NCBI GenBank assembly: GCA_937995745.1
Contig: CALKIU010000131.1
Coordinates: 7,863 to 71,862 of the forward strand
Direction of reading: 5' to 3'
DNA: 64,000 nt
Source: an uncultured Bacillaceae bacterium
Lineage (GTDB): Bacteria; Bacillota; Bacilli; Bacillales; Cytobacillaceae
Shown: positions 35,227 through 43,570 of the stretch, piece after piece
How the letters are laid out: each line of letters opens with the position of its first letter
Position numbering within the stretch: position 1 is the stretch's first letter
Notes under the pieces: model-generated
Seen by the model: only the letters and a program-made list of their open reading frames with translations
What the model was told of the DNA's origin: nothing
The model's database searches: none
Position numbers and translations under genes: made by a program

Positions 35227-36531
35227 TTAACTTGCCTTTTCGGCTTTTTCCTTATTGCGGGAGTTGCCGTAAATGTCAATTCCGGCTTCATTCAACATCC
35301 ATTCGATATGGACCCCATATCCGGAAGTCGGATCATTTACAAACACATGGGTGACGGCTCCGACGAGTTTCCCGTCTTGAATGATCGGACTTCCGCTCAT
35401 TCCTTGAACAATGCCGCCGGTTTTTTCAATTAATTCCTTATCCGTTACTTTTATAACCATTCCCTTCGTTGCCGGAAACTTTTGCGGGATTGTGCTGACT
35501 ATTTCAATATCAAATTTTTTTACATCATCATCATCGACAACAGTTAAAATTTGCGCGGGTCCCTCTTTTACTTGGTGGGCCAAAGCAACCGGCAGCGGCT
35601 TGTCCATGATGCCGTTTTTAAGTTCTTTGGTTAGTTTTCCGAATATTCCGAAAGGACTGTTTCTTTGAATATCACCAATAATCTCTTTATCCGCAGAAAA
35701 CCGAGCCAGTTTTTCACCCGGTTCCCCGTTGCTGCCTTTTTCAATGGATGTGACAGTTGAACGGACAATTTGCCCGTCTTCGATAACAACCGGCTGTCTC
35801 GTGTCTATATCCGAAATCACATGTCCCAAAGCGCCGTATTTTTTGCTGGCCGGATCGTAAAACGTCAACGTTCCGATTCCCGCTGCGGAGTCACGGATAT
35901 ATAGCCCCAGTTTAAAGCCATCTCCGTTTTTATCTTCCAAAGGCTTAAGTTTTGTCTCGATTTTTTTGTTATCGCGGAAAATTTCAAGCGTTAAAGGCTC
36001 GCCGTTTTCCCCCGCTTTCTGCACAAACTTGGCCACATCGGAAAGGGATTTTATTTTTTTGCCGTTGATTTTTGTAATGATGTCACCAACTTTGATTCCC
36101 GCCTGTTCACCAGGGGACAGTTTGCCTTCAACCGATTGAACTTGGTGGTGGCCAACGACAAGAACGCCAAGCGTATTCAATTTGACGCCGATCGATTGCC
36201 CTCCGGGTACGACTTTAAAATCTTTCAGAACATTTACATCGACCTTTTTAATGGGAAAGCCGGCAAATTCAAGAAACATTTCGTCTTTTCCAAAATGCTT
36301 GCCGCGTAAAGCAACAATCGCCTTATCCCTGTCATCCAATTCGCTGCTGCCACGGCCGGACAATTTTGCGGAAACATGTGCGGCCTTGTTTATTTTAAAA
36401 TCCTGTCCTTCAAACAGGGTGATTTCCTTGGGAATTGCCAAAAATTCTCTAAAGGGGGTGTAAAATCCAACTGCTACCAATAACGCAAGGAGAATTCCAC
36501 CAATGATCTTTCTCAGAATTTCCCGCTTCAC
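35227..36531 (-). CDS. spoIVB: SpoIVB serine peptidase
   Basis: Forespore-secreted protease that signals pro-sigma-K processing by cutting SpoIVFA. 434 residues: an N-terminal transmembrane helix (IIGGILLALLVAVGF), a PDZ domain (~112-200) and an S55 peptidase domain with catalytic His in YGALGHVISDIDT (~237) and Ser in GIVQGMSGSPII (~379). GTG 36531 was preferred over GTG 36540 because GGAG lies 10 nt away instead of 1-2 nt. Gene order recN-spoIVB-spo0A is conserved. A sigma-F/G promoter is expected but not identified. Confidence 0.95.
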   Translation of the reverse strand: MKREILRKIIGGILLALLVAVGFYTPFREFLAIPKEITLFEGQDFKINKAAHVSAKLSGRGSSELDDRDKAIVALRGKHFGKDEMFLEFAGFPIKKVDVNVLKDFKVVPGGQSIGVKLNTLGVLVVGHHQVQSVEGKLSPGEQAGIKVGDIITKINGKKIKSLSDVAKFVQKAGENGEPLTLEIFRDNKKIETKLKPLEDKNGDGFKLGLYIRDSAAGIGTLTFYDPASKKYGALGHVISDIDTRQPVVIEDGQIVRSTVTSIEKGSNGEPGEKLARFSADKEIIGDIQRNSPFGIFGKLTKELKNGIMDKPLPVALAHQVKEGPAQILTVVDDDDVKKFDIEIVSTIPQKFPATKGMVIKVTDKELIEKTGGIVQGMSGSPIIQDGKLVGAVTHVFVNDPTSGYGVHIEWMLNEAGIDIYGNSRNKEKAEKAS

Positions 36532-36866
36532 ATTTTTCACTCTCCTCGCTTCTCATCCCGCTGATGTGCTCTTTATACAACATGCAACCGCTTCACAACC
36601 GGGTAGCCGCGTGAAACGTGAAAACATCAGCGAAAAAGAATAAAATCCTGTGCTGATGGATAATTTACTTTACGGCTACATCTATAATTTTGCCTCGATA
36701 AAACACATTTATAACATGAACGGTTTCCAGCACAGGAGTAATTTTCAACGTCCGCTTGCGCATTTTTGCGGATGGTTTGCCAAAAGGGCGCAATGATCAT
36801 TATTGTTCCTCTGACTTTTGCATTTATTTGCCGGAAACGATTTGCGGCAAAAAAAAAGCCATCCGC
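36532..36866. other. Region between recN and spoIVB
   Basis: No ORF. Contains the recN terminator at its right edge. I could not match a sigma-F or sigma-G promoter confidently. Confidence 0.5.
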
Positions 36867-36877
36867 TCAGGACAGCT
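36848..36877 (-). terminator. Terminator overlapping the recN stop codon
   Basis: Arms AGCCATCC (36857-36864) and GGACAGCT (36870-36877) pair with two G-T pairs; the recN TGA lies in the loop and nine to ten T follow on the minus strand. Confidence 0.75.
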
Positions 36878-38570
36878 TGTTGCTCAATTTCAATTCTTTT
36901 GCCATCTGCAGCAATTCACCGGCATGCTCTTTTGTTATGGCCGTGATTTCCGCACCTGAAATCATGCGGGCGATTTCCGTAATTCTTTCTGTTTCATCCA
37001 ATTCTTGCACGGAAGTGACCGTACGGCCCCCGGCAACTTTCTTGGCAATGTAATAATGGTTGTCGGCCATTGCCGCAACTTGAGGAAGATGAGTTATACA
37101 AAGAACTTGAGAATGAACGGACAGTTTGTAAATCTTTTCTCCGATTGCCTGGGCAACCCTGCCGCCAACACCGGTATCCACTTCGTCAAAAATAATCGAG
37201 GTGATTCCTTGATGCTTGGAAAAGATGCTCTTTAAAGCGAGCATAATACGGGAAAGTTCTCCGCCTGATGCAATTTTTGACAGCGGTTTTAACGGTTCCC
37301 CCGGATTTGTGGAAATATAAAATTCCACCTGGTCGGATCCGGAAGGATTAAACTGTTCGTAATCACTTGTAAACATGACATCAAAAACGGTTTTATCCAT
37401 ATAGAGGTCTTTCAGTTCTTTATGAATCAGGTCGGTCAACCGGGCTGCATGTTTTTGTCTGATTTCGCTCAGTTCTTTGGCTGCAAGGGACAACTCTTCT
37501 TTACATGACGACAGTTCTTTTTCCAATTTGTCGATATGAAATTCTTTATTTTTTAAAGTTTCCAGTTCCTCTTCTATGGTGGCGGCGTATTCAAGGATTT
37601 CATCGATCGTCTTGCCGTATTTTCGCTTGAGCCGGTTGATCTCCGCCAGCCGGTCTTCAATCTCATCAAGGCGCGCCGGATCGAATTCAAGCAAGTCCAG
37701 TTCATTCCGGATTTCCCTGGCCGCATCCTCCAATACGTAAAAGCAGTTTGCAACCGTTTCCGCCAAATTCTGATAAGAGGAATCCAATTCTCCCGCTTCC
37801 TGGAGATTGCTCATGGCATGGCCAAGCCAATCAAGACCGGCATGCTCGCCTTGAAGGGAAGAGTATGCGACCTGAAGGGCCTCATAAATTTTATGGAAAT
37901 TTTGCAAACGATTCTTTTCTTCCAAAAGCTTGTCGTCTTCTCCGGGAGTCAATTGCGCTTTTTCGATTTCATCCAGCTGGAAACTTAATAAATCCAGCCG
38001 GTGCGCCATTTGCTGTTCATTTTCCGTCAATTCCCGCAACGATTTAAGGATGCGTTGGTACGAACGGTAAATGCTTTCGTAACTTTTTAGCGCTTCGGCT
38101 ATTTCTTCCCCGCCAAAATGGTCCAAAAGGGGGAGATGCCTTGTTTCGTCCATCAGTTCCTGATGCTCGTGCTGTCCGTGAATATCAACGAGGGTGCTTC
38201 CTATCTCCCTTAAAACAGAGATCGTTACCAATTTTCCGTTAATCCGGCACACACTTTTGCCCGTATGAAAAATTTCCCTGCGGAGAATGAGCATCTCATC
38301 CTCCACATCAATGCCGAATTGCCGCGCTTTTTCATAACTCGGATGCTCCTTGATATTTTCAAACTGAAAAAGGCCTTCAATTTCGGCTTTTTTTGCCCCG
38401 TGGCGGACAAACTCAGCGCTCCCTCTCCCCCCGACCAGCAAGCCGATTGCATCAATGATGATTGATTTTCCGGCACCGGTTTCCCCCGTTAAGACAGTCA
38501 GGCCGTTTGTAAAAGAGAGAGAGAGAGATTCAATAATGGCAAAGTTTTTGATGGACAGTTCACTCAGCAA
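36867..38570 (-). CDS. recN: DNA repair protein RecN
   Basis: SMC-like ATPase acting early in double-strand break repair. 567 residues. Walker A GETGAGKS at ~29-36, a long coiled coil (~150-380) split by a hinge, the signature SGGELSRIMLALK near 435 and Walker B IIFDEVDTGVGG near 460. Start is TTG 38570 with GAGGTG 7 nt upstream. It follows argR by 15 nt and is probably cotranscribed, as in B. subtilis. Confidence 0.96.
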   Translation of the reverse strand: MLSELSIKNFAIIESLSLSFTNGLTVLTGETGAGKSIIIDAIGLLVGGRGSAEFVRHGAKKAEIEGLFQFENIKEHPSYEKARQFGIDVEDEMLILRREIFHTGKSVCRINGKLVTISVLREIGSTLVDIHGQHEHQELMDETRHLPLLDHFGGEEIAEALKSYESIYRSYQRILKSLRELTENEQQMAHRLDLLSFQLDEIEKAQLTPGEDDKLLEEKNRLQNFHKIYEALQVAYSSLQGEHAGLDWLGHAMSNLQEAGELDSSYQNLAETVANCFYVLEDAAREIRNELDLLEFDPARLDEIEDRLAEINRLKRKYGKTIDEILEYAATIEEELETLKNKEFHIDKLEKELSSCKEELSLAAKELSEIRQKHAARLTDLIHKELKDLYMDKTVFDVMFTSDYEQFNPSGSDQVEFYISTNPGEPLKPLSKIASGGELSRIMLALKSIFSKHQGITSIIFDEVDTGVGGRVAQAIGEKIYKLSVHSQVLCITHLPQVAAMADNHYYIAKKVAGGRTVTSVQELDETERITEIARMISGAEITAITKEHAGELLQMAKELKLSNKLS

Positions 38571-38585
38571 GAGCTTTCACCTCAG

Positions 38586-39035
38586 TCACAGCATTTCTAA
38601 AAATTTCTCCGTAATGATTTCCGTGTCTTCTTCCGTCCGGCAGACGATTAATATTGTATCGTCTCCGCTCACGGTGCCGACAATTTCGTCCCAATCCAAA
38701 TTGTCGATTAAGGCCGCAATCGCCATGGCATTCCCCGGAAGGGTTTTCATGACGACAAGATGGCCGGCGCTGTCGATCCCGACAAAAGCGTCCCTCAAAT
38801 GCCTTCTCAACTTTTGCTGCGGATTAAACCGTTGATCGGCAGGGAGACTGTATTTATAACGCCCGTCCATCAACGGCACCTTTACGAGGTGCAATTCTTT
38901 AATGTCCCTGGAGACAGTGGCCTGAGTAACATTGAATCCGGCATTTCTCAGCTCTTCAACCAATTCATCCTGGGTTTCGATGTCCTTGCTTGCAATAATT
39001 TCGCGGATTTTAATATGACGTTGCCCTTTGCTCAA
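38586..39035 (-). CDS. argR: Arginine repressor ArgR/AhrC
   Basis: Hexameric arginine-responsive regulator of arginine synthesis and catabolism. 149 residues: N-terminal winged helix (IETQDELVEELRNAGFNVTQ then ATVSRDIKELHLVKV) and C-terminal arginine-binding domain with TLPGNAMAIAALID and GTVSGDDTILIV. Start TTG 39035, with GGTGAT 5 nt upstream. A terminator behind yqxC separates it from that gene, so argR-recN is likely its own unit. Confidence 0.96.
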   Translation of the reverse strand: MSKGQRHIKIREIIASKDIETQDELVEELRNAGFNVTQATVSRDIKELHLVKVPLMDGRYKYSLPADQRFNPQQKLRRHLRDAFVGIDSAGHLVVMKTLPGNAMAIAALIDNLDWDEIVGTVSGDDTILIVCRTEEDTEIITEKFLEML

Positions 39036-39240
39036 AAGCGATCACCCCAAAACAATTTCATTAAATAAATTCGCCGGAAAACGACAAAATCCTTTCACCC
39101 GCCGGTCTAAGCCGGATTCAATATTTTGAAAATACTTTTGCAAAAAAGTCAAGTACAGAGATGCTGTGATGAATATGCCGAAAGTGCAAAAATAAGCAGC
39201 AACCAAGTTCAATCCAATTAATGAACAACCTAATGAAATA

Positions 39241-39270
39241 AATGGGAATAAGGACGCCCTTATTCCCCCT
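39241..39270 (-). terminator. Terminator after yqxC
   Basis: Arms GGGAATAAGG / CCTTATTCCC followed on the minus strand by ATTTATTT. Confidence 0.7.
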
Positions 39271-39279
39271 TTGTTCGCT

Positions 39280-40107
39280 TCATTTACTTCTTAGTTCTTT
39301 ATGCGCTGTGGAGACAACATCCGCCGGCACGACGGACAAAAAGTTTTCTCCCTTTTCCTTTGTTCCCGAAAAAAACAAATGCAGCAAAAATTCAATATTT
39401 CCATCTCCGCCGGTAATGGGAGAATACGACAAATTCATGACGTTATACCCCTCATTGACGGCAAAAGCCATGACATCATGTAAAACAGCTTCGTGCACTT
39501 TGGGATCCCGGACAATCCCTTTCTTGCCGACCTGCTCCCTGCCCGCTTCAAACTGCGGCTTGACGAGCGCGATCACGTCACTTTCCGGAGCCAATAACGT
39601 TTTTAAAACCGGCAAAATTAATTTTAAGGAAATAAAGGAAACATCAATTGTGGCAAAATTCGGCCTTTCACCGGCTAAATTTTCAGGCTTGACGTAGCGG
39701 AAATTTGTCCTTTCCATGACAACGACCCGCTCGTCTTGCCTCAGTTTCCAGGCAAGCTGATTGTAACCGACATCGATGGCATAGGACATTTTTGCCCCGT
39801 GCTGCAGGGCGCAATCGGTAAAACCGCCGGTGGATGCCCCGATATCAATTAACACTTTCCCTTGAATATGCACGTCAAATTCCCTTAACGCTTTCTCCAA
39901 TTTCAATCCGCCCCTGCTCACATAAGGGTGGACGTCTCCTTTTACCGTTAAGGGAGAATCAACATCAATTTTTTCCCCGGGTTTGTCCAAACGTTCGCCG
40001 TTGCTGTAAACAAGACCGGCCATAATCGCCCTTTTGGCTTTCTCCCGGGTTTCCGCCAATCCTCTTTTTACAAGCAATACATCGACTCGTTCTTTCTTTT
40101 TTTTCAT
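39280..40107 (-). CDS. yqxC: TlyA-family rRNA 2'-O-methyltransferase, YqxC
   Basis: 275-residue protein with an N-terminal S4 RNA-binding domain (RVDVLLVKRGLAETREKAKR) and a FtsJ-type methyltransferase domain (YVSRGGLKLEKAL, then SAM motif DIGASTGGFTDCAL near 90, VDVSFISL-type DVSFISLKL near 155). TlyA of mycobacteria methylates 16S and 23S rRNA; the exact target in Bacillaceae is less sure. The ATG is 4 nt after the dxs stop, so the two genes are coupled. Confidence 0.9.
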   Translation of the reverse strand: MKKKKERVDVLLVKRGLAETREKAKRAIMAGLVYSNGERLDKPGEKIDVDSPLTVKGDVHPYVSRGGLKLEKALREFDVHIQGKVLIDIGASTGGFTDCALQHGAKMSYAIDVGYNQLAWKLRQDERVVVMERTNFRYVKPENLAGERPNFATIDVSFISLKLILPVLKTLLAPESDVIALVKPQFEAGREQVGKKGIVRDPKVHEAVLHDVMAFAVNEGYNVMNLSYSPITGGDGNIEFLLHLFFSGTKEKGENFLSVVPADVVSTAHKELRSK

Positions 40108-40111
40108 TGTT

Positions 40112-42004
40112 TTATGCCCTTTTTTGCTTTAATTTTGTTAAGCTTTTTAATTTAGCGACTGCATTTTCCACGGTCAAACCGATTTCCTGCAATAAAAGAT
40201 CAACGCTGCCATGTTCAATAAAGCGGTCCGGTATGCCCATTCGTTCTATCCGGACATGATGAAAACCGCGGTCGCTGGCAAACTCCAAACAAGCACTGCC
40301 AAATCCCCCTTGAAGAGCCGCTTCTTCGATCGTAAGGAGAGGGATGTTTTGATTTAAAAGGGACAATAGCATTTCTTCATCCATCGGCTTAATAAAACGG
40401 GCATTGATTACGGAAATGGAATAGCCCTCTTTTTCCATCGCCGAAGCCGCTTCCATTGCCAGCGGTATCGTTGTTCCAAAAGTGAGAACGGCTGCGTCTG
40501 TTCCTTCTTTTAATATTTCCCACGTACCGATGGGAATTTCTTTGAACTCTTTGTCCAAAGGAACCCCCAGCCCGTTTCCGCGGGGAAACCGCATGGCAAT
40601 CGGGCCGCCATCGTATTTTAAAGCGGTGTATACCATATGCTGGCCCTCATTTTCGTCTTTCGGCATCATTAAAATGATGTTGGGAATGTGGCGCAAAAAC
40701 GCAATATCAAAAACGCCCTGGTGGGTGTCTCCGTCAGCGCCGACTAATCCCGCCCGGTCGATGCCGATAAAAACATTGAGATTTTGCCGGCATATGTCAT
40801 GCAAAACTTGGTCATAGGCCCGCTGCAGAAAAGTGGAATAAATGGCCAAATAAGGTTTCATCCCTTGTAACGCCAGTCCGGCCGCCATTGTGGCCGCATG
40901 TTGTTCCGCAATGCCCACATCATAAAAACGGTCTGGAAACTCTTTGGCAAATCCTTCAAGCTTTGAACCAACCGGCATCGCCGGGGTGATGGCCACAATC
41001 CGTTCATCTTTTTTGGCCAGTTTCCTCACCGTTTCGCTGACGAGCTTGCTCCAAGCCGGCGGACCATCAACAGGTTTTAGAAAATCTCCGGTCTCAATTT
41101 TATAGGCGCCGGTGCCGTGCCAATTTCCTATCCGATCCTCCTCGGCAGGCTTGTAGCCTTTTCCTTTTTTCGTACAAACATGCACAAGCACGGGCCCGTC
41201 TATTTTCTTTGCGTAGGCAAAATTGTCAAACAGCGCTTCAAAATCATGGCCATCAATCGGTCCCAAATAAGTAAAACCGAGTTCCTCAAAAAACATGCCT
41301 GACACGAGAAGATACTTTAAGCTGTCTTTGATTCGTTCCGCCGCAGCGGCAACCCGTCCCCCCACGGCCGGGATCTTTTTCAGAAGAAATTCCAATTCAT
41401 CTTTCACCCATTGGTATTTTCCTGCCGTCCTTAGCCTGCACAGTACATGATGCAAGGCGCCGACGTTGGGGGCGATGGACATTTCATTATCATTGAGGAC
41501 AACGATGATTTTCTTTTTTTCATGGCCAATATGATTCAAAGCTTCCAGGGCCATCCCGCCGGTCAGCGCTCCGTCGCCGATGACGGGAACAACGTGAAAC
41601 TTTTCCCCTTTTATGTCACGGGCAATGGCCATTCCCATCGCCGCCGATAAAGAAGTGGAACTGTGCCCCGTTTCAAAAATGTCATGCTCGCTTTCGGCTC
41701 TTTTCGGGAATCCGCTCAGCCCTTTGTATTGTCTCAACGTGTCAAATTGTCCGGCTCTTCCCGTGAGAATTTTATGGACATAACACTGGTGGCCGACATC
41801 CCAAATAATTTTATCTTTCGGGCTGTTAAAGCATCTATGTAAAGCAATCGTCAACTCCACAACGCCAAGATTCGGTCCTATGTGCCCCCCGGTTTTGGAC
41901 AGCTTTTTAATTAAGAAATCCCTGATTTCCTTGCTCAGTTGTTCCAGTTCCTTAATATTCAACCTCTTTAAAAAGGAAGGGTCTTTTATAGATAACAGAT
42001 CCAT
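40112..42004 (-). CDS. dxs: 1-deoxy-D-xylulose-5-phosphate synthase
   Basis: First enzyme of the MEP isoprenoid pathway; condenses pyruvate and glyceraldehyde 3-phosphate using ThDP. 630 residues. GHIGPNLGVVELTIALH with its catalytic His is at ~42, the ThDP motif GDGALTGGMALEALNH (~150) ends with VLNDNEMSI (~178), and the transketolase-like pyrimidine domain has YDVGIAEQHAATMAAGLA (~368). I used ATG 42004 (MDLLSIKDPSF), the conserved start, with GAGTGG 7 nt upstream; codons back to 42070 belong to the leader. It has its own promoter. Confidence 0.96.
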   Translation of the reverse strand: MDLLSIKDPSFLKRLNIKELEQLSKEIRDFLIKKLSKTGGHIGPNLGVVELTIALHRCFNSPKDKIIWDVGHQCYVHKILTGRAGQFDTLRQYKGLSGFPKRAESEHDIFETGHSSTSLSAAMGMAIARDIKGEKFHVVPVIGDGALTGGMALEALNHIGHEKKKIIVVLNDNEMSIAPNVGALHHVLCRLRTAGKYQWVKDELEFLLKKIPAVGGRVAAAAERIKDSLKYLLVSGMFFEELGFTYLGPIDGHDFEALFDNFAYAKKIDGPVLVHVCTKKGKGYKPAEEDRIGNWHGTGAYKIETGDFLKPVDGPPAWSKLVSETVRKLAKKDERIVAITPAMPVGSKLEGFAKEFPDRFYDVGIAEQHAATMAAGLALQGMKPYLAIYSTFLQRAYDQVLHDICRQNLNVFIGIDRAGLVGADGDTHQGVFDIAFLRHIPNIILMMPKDENEGQHMVYTALKYDGGPIAMRFPRGNGLGVPLDKEFKEIPIGTWEILKEGTDAAVLTFGTTIPLAMEAASAMEKEGYSISVINARFIKPMDEEMLLSLLNQNIPLLTIEEAALQGGFGSACLEFASDRGFHHVRIERMGIPDRFIEHGSVDLLLQEIGLTVENAVAKLKSLTKLKQKRA

Positions 42005-42135
42005 TTCCGGACCACTCACTTTCATTTCTGATTGTGACTGTCTGCAGCATCGTTTGTTGTTTCGCATCACCGGAACTTTGCCAATCCGTATCCGGAATGA
42101 AAAGCCGCATATTTCTGCTTTGAACGTATACCTCT

Positions 42136-42164
42136 AATATATTCGCATAATAAACGATTCTCAA
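42136..42164 (-). promoter_or_regulatory. Sigma-A promoter of dxs-yqxC
   Basis: TTGAGA (42164-42159), 17-nt spacer, TATATT (42141-42136) on the minus strand, about 125 nt before the dxs start. Confidence 0.6.
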
Positions 42165-42215
42165 GGAAAAATGCTGCCGGATTCCCATTTGTTGTGCGGA
42201 AAAAAGAAATAACCG

Positions 42216-42262
42216 AAAAAAGAGCCGCTAACACTGAAGTGATAACGGCCGCTTTTTTATCC
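42216..42262 (-). terminator. Terminator upstream of dxs
   Basis: Stem GCCGTTATCACT / AGTGTTAGCGGC (one mismatch, one wobble, TC loop) followed on the minus strand by TCTTTTTT. Confidence 0.7.
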
Positions 42263-42400
42263 TGACGAAAAACCATTCCATATTTTCATATCGGAAAAAA
42301 CCAAAAATACGCGCAAATTCTTTCGCAAAATTATTGGTGAAAATCTCCACAAGAAACAAATCCGGCTTTATTGCGAAACGTTTGTGCCAATAAGTTAGCC
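42216..42400 (-). ncRNA. Candidate small RNA between ispA and dxs (~185 nt)
   Basis: Bounded by a near-consensus promoter and an intrinsic terminator. Internally it can form a stem TTTCGCAA / TTGCGAAA closing a 40-nt loop that holds a smaller GTGGAGATTTTCAC hairpin. The only ORF overlapping it (start 42276) lacks a ribosome binding site and runs through the terminator. Not a family I recognise; an ispA-proximal leader is the alternative. Confidence 0.4.
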
Positions 42401-42406
42401 CAACAT

Positions 42407-42435
42407 ATTATACCACAAGGAGGAAGGCCTCACAA
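42407..42435 (-). promoter_or_regulatory. Strong sigma-A promoter downstream of ispA
   Basis: TTGTGA (42435-42430), 17-nt spacer, TATAAT (42412-42407) with an extended TG element. It lies just after the ispA stop and points toward dxs. Confidence 0.6.
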
Positions 42436-42453
42436 TTTCGTTTAAAGGCAAAA

Positions 42454-43356
42454 TTAATAATTCCGCTTTGCGACCAAATCTGTAATTTCCTCCAAGAGGT
42501 CCGTTTCGAGGCCGGTTTGGAACAAATATTTTTTTGCCGACTCTACTTCCCCGATCAATGCTTTTTTGGCTCCTTCCAAAGTCAATAACGAAGGATAAGT
42601 GTTTTTTTGTTTGGCTGCATCGCTGCCCACCCTCTTGCCGATGACATCTTCTTGCCCTTCCAAATCCAAAATATCATCACGGATTTGAAAGGCCAGCCCG
42701 AGATGGTAAGAAAATTTTTCAAGAAGTTTTTTTGTCCGTTCAGGAGCACCTGCAAGAATCGCTCCCGCCAGAACACTGTATGTAAGCATTTTTCCTGTTT
42801 TATGGACATGTATATATTTCAATTCTTCCAAAGTTAAAGACTTGCCTTCCCCGGATATATCCGCCGTCTGTCCGCCCACCATCCCTTCAGGGCCGGCAGC
42901 CTCGGCCAGGTTCCGAATTAATTCCACTTTGACGGTGCTGTCCGCAAATTCATCAGGAGTTTCGGCAATCATTTGAAAAGCATGCGTCAACAGGGCGTCC
43001 CCGGCCAAAATCGCCACAGCTTCCCCGAAAACCTTATGATTGGTCGGTTTCCCCCTTCTTAAATCATCGTCATCCATGCTGGGAAGATCATCGTGAATGA
43101 GCGAATAAGTATGAATCATTTCTATGGCCGATGCCGTCCACAACCCTTTTTTCGGGTCGTGACCAAACGCACGCAAAGTGGCAAAAAGCAAAAGAGGACG
43201 GATTCTTTTTCCTCCCGCTTGCAAACTGTACAACATCGACTTTTTCAAAATTTCCGGGGCTTTTAAACTGTTTACTTTTTCACTCATTTGCGTTTCCAGC
43301 AATTGTTTGTACTTTTGGGAAAACTCTTTCAGACGGGTTTTATTCTTCTTCGTCAA
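42454..43356 (-). CDS. ispA: Farnesyl diphosphate synthase (IspA/YqiD)
   Basis: Trans-prenyltransferase that condenses IPP with DMAPP and GPP to farnesyl diphosphate. 300 residues. First aspartate-rich motif DDLPSMDDDD at 89-98, second motif QIRDDILD near 228, GGKRIRP near 48 and GGQTADI near 163. Start TTG 43356 inside xseB (17-nt overlap), with GAGGAT 8 nt upstream. Operon nusB-xseA-xseB-ispA. Chain length is inferred from family and synteny. Confidence 0.94.
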   Translation of the reverse strand: MTKKNKTRLKEFSQKYKQLLETQMSEKVNSLKAPEILKKSMLYSLQAGGKRIRPLLLFATLRAFGHDPKKGLWTASAIEMIHTYSLIHDDLPSMDDDDLRRGKPTNHKVFGEAVAILAGDALLTHAFQMIAETPDEFADSTVKVELIRNLAEAAGPEGMVGGQTADISGEGKSLTLEELKYIHVHKTGKMLTYSVLAGAILAGAPERTKKLLEKFSYHLGLAFQIRDDILDLEGQEDVIGKRVGSDAAKQKNTYPSLLTLEGAKKALIGEVESAKKYLFQTGLETDLLEEITDLVAKRNY

Positions 43357-43570
43357 TGGAAAAATCCTCCTTCGTCCCGTCTTCTGTTATAATTTGCGTC
43401 AACTGTTCTTCAATGTTTTTCAGTTTTTCCTGGCAAAATTTTGACAACTCCATGCCTTCCTTATAAATAGAAATTGCTTCTTCCAAGGGAATATCTCCCT
43501 GCTCTAGTTTTTCCACAATGAACTCCAGTTTCTCCATCGCTTCTTCGAAAGTCATTTCTTTATCCGTCAT
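43340..43570 (-). CDS. xseB: Exodeoxyribonuclease VII small subunit
   Basis: Helical 76-residue partner of XseA. The family core TFEEAMEKLEFIVEKLEQGDIPLEEAISIYKEG is complete (described here by position: residues 7-40 show MEKLE, LEQGDIPLEE and YKEGMEL). The ATG overlaps the xseA stop by 11 nt and the 3' end overlaps ispA, so the three genes are tightly coupled. The acidic tail (FSIDEEE) is typical. Confidence 0.95.
   Translation of the reverse strand: MTDKEMTFEEAMEKLEFIVEKLEQGDIPLEEAISIYKEGMELSKFCQEKLKNIEEQLTQIITEDGTKEDFSIDEEE

Larger units (their letters stand above)
42005..42453. other. Region between ispA and dxs
   Basis: About 450 bases with two minus-strand promoters (42407-42435 and 42136-42164) and one intrinsic terminator between them (42216-42262). 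The first promoter and terminator define an ORF-less transcript; the second promoter serves dxs. Confidence 0.6.

Noticed and set aside
42067..42276. 69-codon minus-strand ORF between ispA and dxs
   Set aside because: No ribosome binding site, crosses an intrinsic terminator and the dxs promoter, and has no family-like pattern.
42071..42453. OLE RNA in its usual ispA-dxs niche
   Set aside because: The gap is shorter than the ~600-nt OLE RNA and no OLE-associated protein gene is present.
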